Below the pieces are notes generated by a model that did no database searches, had not been told where the DNA came from, and was given only the letters and a program-made list of their open reading frames with translations. From Rheinheimera tangshanensis (GTDB lineage: Bacteria; Pseudomonadota; Gammaproteobacteria; Enterobacterales; Alteromonadaceae), in contig NZ_BMLH01000004.1 in the NCBI RefSeq assembly GCF_014645135.1, positions 124,001 to 188,000 of the forward strand: a stretch of 64,000 bases of DNA. The letters are read 5' to 3'. The position numbers and the translations under genes are program-made. Positions 60,063 through 64,000 of the stretch are shown piece by piece (positions within the stretch are counted from its first letter, which is position 1; each line of letters opens with the position of its first letter).

Positions 60063-60655
60063 ACCTGCTGCCATGGCGTGAAGCTGCCCGTAAACAACAA
60101 CAGATGGATTATCTGACGGTGTTAGCGCAAGTGGCTGTGCTGGCATTTGTGCTGATGTTTTTGGTCTATTGGGTATATCAGGCTCGTGTCGAAGGGCAAA
60201 TCAGTCGTAATACCTTGCTCGAAACGGAAATTAAGCAATTAAACCTGCGTATCGGCCAAATCCGCGAACTGGAAAAACAAAAAGAAGGTTTACAGCAGCG
60301 TATGTCATTGATTGAACAATTGCAGCGTAGCAGAAACCTGGGCACCCAAATAATGGATGAGGTGGCTAAAACCGTGCCTGCAGGTGTGTATCTGGTGTCT
60401 ATGGATAAAAAATTTAACAGATTACTCATCACAGGGAAAAGTGAGTCGAATAACAGATTATCCAGCTTATTAAGGGTGATTGAGCAATCTCCTTTGTTGA
60501 CTCAGCCTGTGCTGGAGTTTATTCAGGCCAGTAAAGATGACAGTGGTTTATTAAGCGATTTTAAGATGCATTTGCGCCTAGTTGGCGCTGAACCTCCACC
60601 ACTGCCTTCACAACCTGCAGGCAAAACGGCCAACAAAGCAGGGGGGCAAAAATGA
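60050..60655 (+). CDS. pilN: Type IV pilus assembly protein PilN
   Basis: 201 residues from the ATG at 60050, overlapping the end of pilM by 13 bases. It begins 'MASINLLPWREAARKQQQ', whose INLLPWR motif binds PilM. One membrane helix (about 21-43) is followed by a coiled coil (about 50-95) and a periplasmic ferredoxin-like domain. It pairs with PilO to form the inner-membrane alignment complex. Confidence 0.94.
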   Translation: MASINLLPWREAARKQQQMDYLTVLAQVAVLAFVLMFLVYWVYQARVEGQISRNTLLETEIKQLNLRIGQIRELEKQKEGLQQRMSLIEQLQRSRNLGTQIMDEVAKTVPAGVYLVSMDKKFNRLLITGKSESNNRLSSLLRVIEQSPLLTQPVLEFIQASKDDSGLLSDFKMHLRLVGAEPPPLPSQPAGKTANKAGGQK

Positions 60656-61251
60656 GCCTGAATATCAATTTATCTGATATCGATTTAGCTGAGCTTGATT
60701 TTAACAACATGGGGGCATGGCCTAAGGCGGGTAAGGTCGGTCTTGCTTTGGTGGTTGCTACTGCTGTGATGTTATTGAGTTACTTGTTTCTGATTAAAGA
60801 CCAGGTTAGTCATCTGGATGCGCAGCTGCAGAAGGAACAGGAGCTACGCCTTGAGTATCAAAGTAAATACGGTAAAGCTATTAACCTGGAGCTGTACCAG
60901 CAGCAAATGCAGGAGATGGAAAAAACCTTTTCTGTGTTGTTAAAGCAGTTACCTGCGACCCATGAAACGCCAGGCATGCTGGATGATATTACTTTTGCCG
61001 GTACCTCAGTAGGACTTACATTTGTCCGTATTAACTGGATGCCGGAAATTGAAAAAGAGTTCTACACCGAGCTGCCAATTCAAATTGAAGTCATAGGGGA
61101 ATATCACCAGATTGGCAATTTTGTCAGTGAAATCGCTAAGTTACCTCGTATTGTCAGTTTGCATGATTTTGTGATCCAAAGCCGGGAAGAGGGCAATCAG
61201 AGTTTTAGCGTCATAGCTAAAACTTACAGGTACAAGGAGCTGAAAAAATGA
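60652..61251 (+). CDS. pilO: Type IV pilus assembly protein PilO
   Basis: 199 residues; start overlaps the pilN stop (ATGA). A short cytoplasmic tail (NLSDIDLAELDFNNMGAWP, typical of PilO), a membrane helix at about 27-47, a coiled coil to about 95 and a periplasmic domain. It heterodimerises with PilN and contacts PilP. Confidence 0.94.
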   Translation: MSLNINLSDIDLAELDFNNMGAWPKAGKVGLALVVATAVMLLSYLFLIKDQVSHLDAQLQKEQELRLEYQSKYGKAINLELYQQQMQEMEKTFSVLLKQLPATHETPGMLDDITFAGTSVGLTFVRINWMPEIEKEFYTELPIQIEVIGEYHQIGNFVSEIAKLPRIVSLHDFVIQSREEGNQSFSVIAKTYRYKELKK

Positions 61252-61793
61252 AACAGGCTCCCATTGTTATGCTGACTGCTTTGCTGGCGCTCAGCGGATG
61301 TTTTAGCGATACGACAGATATTCAGCAGTTTATGGCGGATGTGAAGACCACTACCAGAGCTCAAATTCCGCCTTTGCCTCCAGTGAAGGACTTTGAACAT
61401 TTACCCTACACCAGCTCTGAATTGCGTAGTCCTTTTAGCCTGCCATCGCCACAAGCCTATAACCAGCAAGCTCTGCATCAACCGGGTTGTATTCAGCTGG
61501 ATCATCAGCGTGAAAAGCAAGCCTTAGAACACTACGCGATAGACAATTTAACCATGCGCGGAACTTTAGGTCATGCCGATCAATTATGGGCTTTAATTGA
61601 AGCCTCCGATCAAAGTATGCACAGGATAGGTCTCAACGACAGATTAGGTTTATTTCATGGCAGGGTGGTTGCAGTGAAGCCTGACTATATTGAGATAACA
61701 GAATTTATTCCTGATGGCAGTGGCTGTACTGTGCAGAGAAACAGCAAATTACAATTATTGGAGGCGTCCATTGATGCTGCCGAAACTAACTGA
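61248..61793 (+). CDS. pilP: Type IV pilus lipoprotein PilP
   Basis: 181 residues; start overlaps the pilO stop. The lipoprotein signal peptide ends LALSGC with lipidated Cys18. An extended linker precedes the beta-sandwich domain (about 95-170, 'TMRGTLGHADQLWALIEASD', 'RIGLNDRLGLFHGRVV'). It links PilNO to the PilQ secretin. Confidence 0.93.
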   Translation: MKQAPIVMLTALLALSGCFSDTTDIQQFMADVKTTTRAQIPPLPPVKDFEHLPYTSSELRSPFSLPSPQAYNQQALHQPGCIQLDHQREKQALEHYAIDNLTMRGTLGHADQLWALIEASDQSMHRIGLNDRLGLFHGRVVAVKPDYIEITEFIPDGSGCTVQRNSKLQLLEASIDAAETN

Positions 61794-61802
61794 GCGAGCT
61801 GA

Positions 61803-63515
61803 ATGATGAGAAACATTACAACAGGCGTCAGGCTCCTCCATTGTTGTCAACTCATGCTGTTTTGCGTTTTGCTCACCAGCTTTTTTGCCTCAGCAGGGCA
61901 GGCTAGCAAAGATTTTATTAATGAAATTGATTCAATAGACTTTCGTCGGGGCGAACAAGGCGAAGCTAAAGTCTTGGTTTTTTTGCAACAAAATTCGGCT
62001 GCTGTAGATGTGGTGGAGAAAAACGACCATATTCAGCTCGATTTTCATGACACAAAAATTAGTGATGAGTTGTTGTACCAACTGGACGTACTGGATTTTG
62101 CAACTGTGGTCAAAGGCATTGAAACCTTCCGTGAAGGCAACAAAGCCAGATTAGTGATTGAAACTCTTGATGCTTTTACTTACAGCTACCAGCAAGTCGA
62201 CGAGGTGTTTCATCTTATCGTGCAGAAAAAATCGGCTGAACAAAGTAAATCAGTGGCAGCTGGCCAGTATGTAGGTCGAGCTATTTCTTTGAATTTTCAG
62301 GATATTCCGGTTCGCACTGTGCTGCAGATTATTGCGGATTACAATGGCTTTAATCTGGTCACCAGCGACTCAGTCACTGGCAATATCACCTTACGGCTGG
62401 ACGGCACGCCCTGGGATCAAGCACTGGATATAGTACTAAAAGTGCGTGGGCTGGATAAACGCATGGATGGCAATATTCTGATGATAGCGCCGTCGGACGA
62501 GCTGGCTGCACGCGAAGCCAAAGAGCTACAGGCTCAACAGCAGGTTGAGCAATTAGAGCCTCTGATGTCAGAATTTCTAGCTATTAACTACGCCAAAGCG
62601 GCAGATATAGCAGCATTGTTAAATAACAAAGAAGCGACTTTATTGTCGGCCCGAGGCAATGTAGCAGTGGACGACAGAACTAATACTTTATTGGTGAAAG
62701 ATACGGCGACCACTATCGAAAATCTGCGACGTTTATTGCGCCGGCTCGATGTACCTGTGAAACAGGTGCTGATTGAATCCCGTATGGTGACAGTCAAAGA
62801 CAATGTAAGGGACGAAATTGGCTTACGCTGGGGCTTTAGCGATCAGCAAAATGATAAGGCCTGGTCCGGCACAGCGCCGGGCGCGAATAATCTGGCGGGG
62901 GGCACTGTGCCAGCGTTAAACGACAGATGGAATGTCAACTTACCTGTGGCGAATCCCGCTGGCAGTATCGCCTTTCATGTCACAAAGTTTGCTGATGGCA
63001 CTTTGCTGGACCTGGAACTCTCCGCTTTGGAGCAGGAGAACAAAGGCGAAATTATTGCCAGCCCACGTATTACCACGGCGAATCAGAAAAAAGCCCGGAT
63101 CGAGCAGGGTACTGAAATTCCTTATCTGGAAGCATCCAGCAGTGGCGCTACCACAGTCACCTTTAAAAAGGCGGTCTTAAGTCTGGAAGTGACACCTCAA
63201 ATTACACCGGACAATAAAATTATTCTGGATTTAGAAATCACTCAGGATACCCGCGGTGAAACTGTGTCGACAGGCAATGGCCCGGCTCAGGCCATAGACA
63301 CTCAGCGTATTCAAACTCAGGTTTTGGTTGATAATGGGGCTACAGTGGTCCTGGGTGGCATTTATCAACAGCAGATGACCAATACCACCTCAAAGGTGCC
63401 GGTTTTGGGTGACATTCCCTATGTAGGAAATTTATTTAAACGTCGTAATGACTTTAATGAAAAAACCGAATTACTGATTTTTGTTACCCCAAAAATTCTG
63501 ACTGAAAGTTTATAA
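61803..63515 (+). CDS. pilQ: Type IV pilus secretin PilQ
   Basis: 570 residues (ATG-ATG; the second at 61806 is possible). A signal peptide ends FFASAGQA. One AMIN domain (about 38-140), STN/N0 (about 160-235, 'ISLNFQDIPVRTVLQIIADYNGF'), an N1 domain and the secretin core (about 380-570, 'GEIIASPRITTANQKKARIEQGTEIPY', 'VPVLGDIPYVGNLFKRR'). It forms the outer-membrane pore for the pilus. It is shorter than the roughly 700-residue Pseudomonas PilQ because there is only one AMIN domain. Confidence 0.95.
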   Translation: MMRNITTGVRLLHCCQLMLFCVLLTSFFASAGQASKDFINEIDSIDFRRGEQGEAKVLVFLQQNSAAVDVVEKNDHIQLDFHDTKISDELLYQLDVLDFATVVKGIETFREGNKARLVIETLDAFTYSYQQVDEVFHLIVQKKSAEQSKSVAAGQYVGRAISLNFQDIPVRTVLQIIADYNGFNLVTSDSVTGNITLRLDGTPWDQALDIVLKVRGLDKRMDGNILMIAPSDELAAREAKELQAQQQVEQLEPLMSEFLAINYAKAADIAALLNNKEATLLSARGNVAVDDRTNTLLVKDTATTIENLRRLLRRLDVPVKQVLIESRMVTVKDNVRDEIGLRWGFSDQQNDKAWSGTAPGANNLAGGTVPALNDRWNVNLPVANPAGSIAFHVTKFADGTLLDLELSALEQENKGEIIASPRITTANQKKARIEQGTEIPYLEASSSGATTVTFKKAVLSLEVTPQITPDNKIILDLEITQDTRGETVSTGNGPAQAIDTQRIQTQVLVDNGATVVLGGIYQQQMTNTTSKVPVLGDIPYVGNLFKRRNDFNEKTELLIFVTPKILTESL

Positions 63516-63531
63516 AAGGTACCAACCTAAG

Positions 63532-63555
63532 GCCGGAGCTGACGCTGGCTCCGGC
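63532..63555 (+). terminator. Hairpin between pilQ and aroK
   Basis: GCCGGAGC (63532-63539) pairs with GCTCCGGC (63548-63555) around an 8-base loop. No T run follows; it may attenuate rather than end transcription into aroK. Confidence 0.45.
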
Positions 63556-63673
63556 AGAAAATTAGCTTGCCAAGCCAAGCTGATTGCTGACATAATTCAC
63601 CGCTTCAAATTTTCGTGGGAGCTTTCGGGTCCTGAAATTAACCTTCTAAGTTAGCGCAGCAGCATTACGAACT

Positions 63674-64000
63674 ATGGCAGAAAAACGCAATATCTTCCTG
63701 GTAGGCCCAATGGGTGCAGGCAAAAGTACAATTGGCCGTCATTTAGCAGACATGCTTCATCTCGAATTCTACGACTCAGATCAGGAAATTGAACGCCGCA
63801 CTGGTGCAGATATAGCCTGGGTATTTGATCTGGAAGGCGAAGAGGGATTCCGTGTTCGCGAAGAGAACGTGATCTCGGACTTAACAGAATTACAAGGCAT
63901 AGTACTGGCGACTGGTGGTGGCTCAGTGCTGAGCAAAGAAACCCGCAACCGTTTATCCGCGCGTGGCATAGTGGTTTATTTAGAAACCCCTATAGAGAAA
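63674..64000 (+). CDS. aroK: Shikimate kinase AroK, 3' end beyond the window
   Basis: The first 109 codons are present and the frame is open at the right edge. '[20 protein letters not shown]' contains the Walker A P-loop, '[20 protein letters not shown]' the shikimate-binding Asp and '[13 protein letters not shown]' the Arg region, with 'VLATGGGSV' following. It phosphorylates shikimate in aromatic amino acid synthesis. pilQ-aroK is the standard order. The start has a poor Shine-Dalgarno. Confidence 0.93.
   Translation, partial: MAEKRNIFLVGPMGAGKSTIGRHLADMLHLEFYDSDQEIERRTGADIAWVFDLEGEEGFRVREENVISDLTELQGIVLATGGGSVLSKETRNRLSARGIVVYLETPIEK

Overview
The window reads as ordinary, gene-dense chromosome of a gammaproteobacterium. 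The gene orders queA-tgt-yajC-secD-secF, metJ/metB-metL-metF, argC-argB-argF-argG-argH and pilM-pilN-pilO-pilP-pilQ-aroK are typical of that class. The TonB-dependent receptors, large PstC/PstA permeases and protein sequences suggest an aquatic Alteromonadales/Chromatiales relative such as Rheinheimera (inference, no database search). I saw no rRNA, tRNA, CRISPR, phage or intact insertion sequence.

Region 1 (1-32.3 kb) is dominated by phosphate. It holds a truncated phosphoethanolamine transferase, a porin, an orphan binding protein, a SoxR module with a divergent NTF2-like target, a GST, a SulP carrier, a TonB-dependent receptor with a duplicated lipoprotein, phoB-phoR, a LysR/YeiH pair, an M20 amidohydrolase, a PerM-type protein, ppk-ppx, gcvR, pstS, pstC-pstA-pstB-phoU and a DUF47-pit pair. 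I read Pho boxes (7-bp direct repeats every 11 bp) before six units: the porin, the lipoprotein/receptor pair, phoBR, ppk-ppx, pstS and pstC. These describe a local Pho regulon running from outer-membrane entry to polyphosphate storage. Its least characterised member is the lipoprotein plus TonB receptor, which is my main candidate for an undescribed system.

Region 2 (32.3-41.8 kb) has oxyR, another orphan binding protein, the queuosine genes with the SecDF-YajC translocase genes, and malic enzyme. Region 3 (41.8-49.3 kb) has metJ divergent from metB-metL-metF with MET boxes between them, then thpR and a DauA-like SulP carrier. Region 4 (49.3-55.3 kb) is the arginine operon. Region 5 (55.3-64 kb) has a YebE-like protein, PBP1A, the type IV pilus pilMNOPQ operon and the start of aroK.

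Two small repeat families are scattered through the intergenic regions. One is a 128-bp near-palindromic element with three full copies and a 64-bp remnant. The other is a GGTCAGAAC-type palindrome with three copies that sits where terminators are expected.
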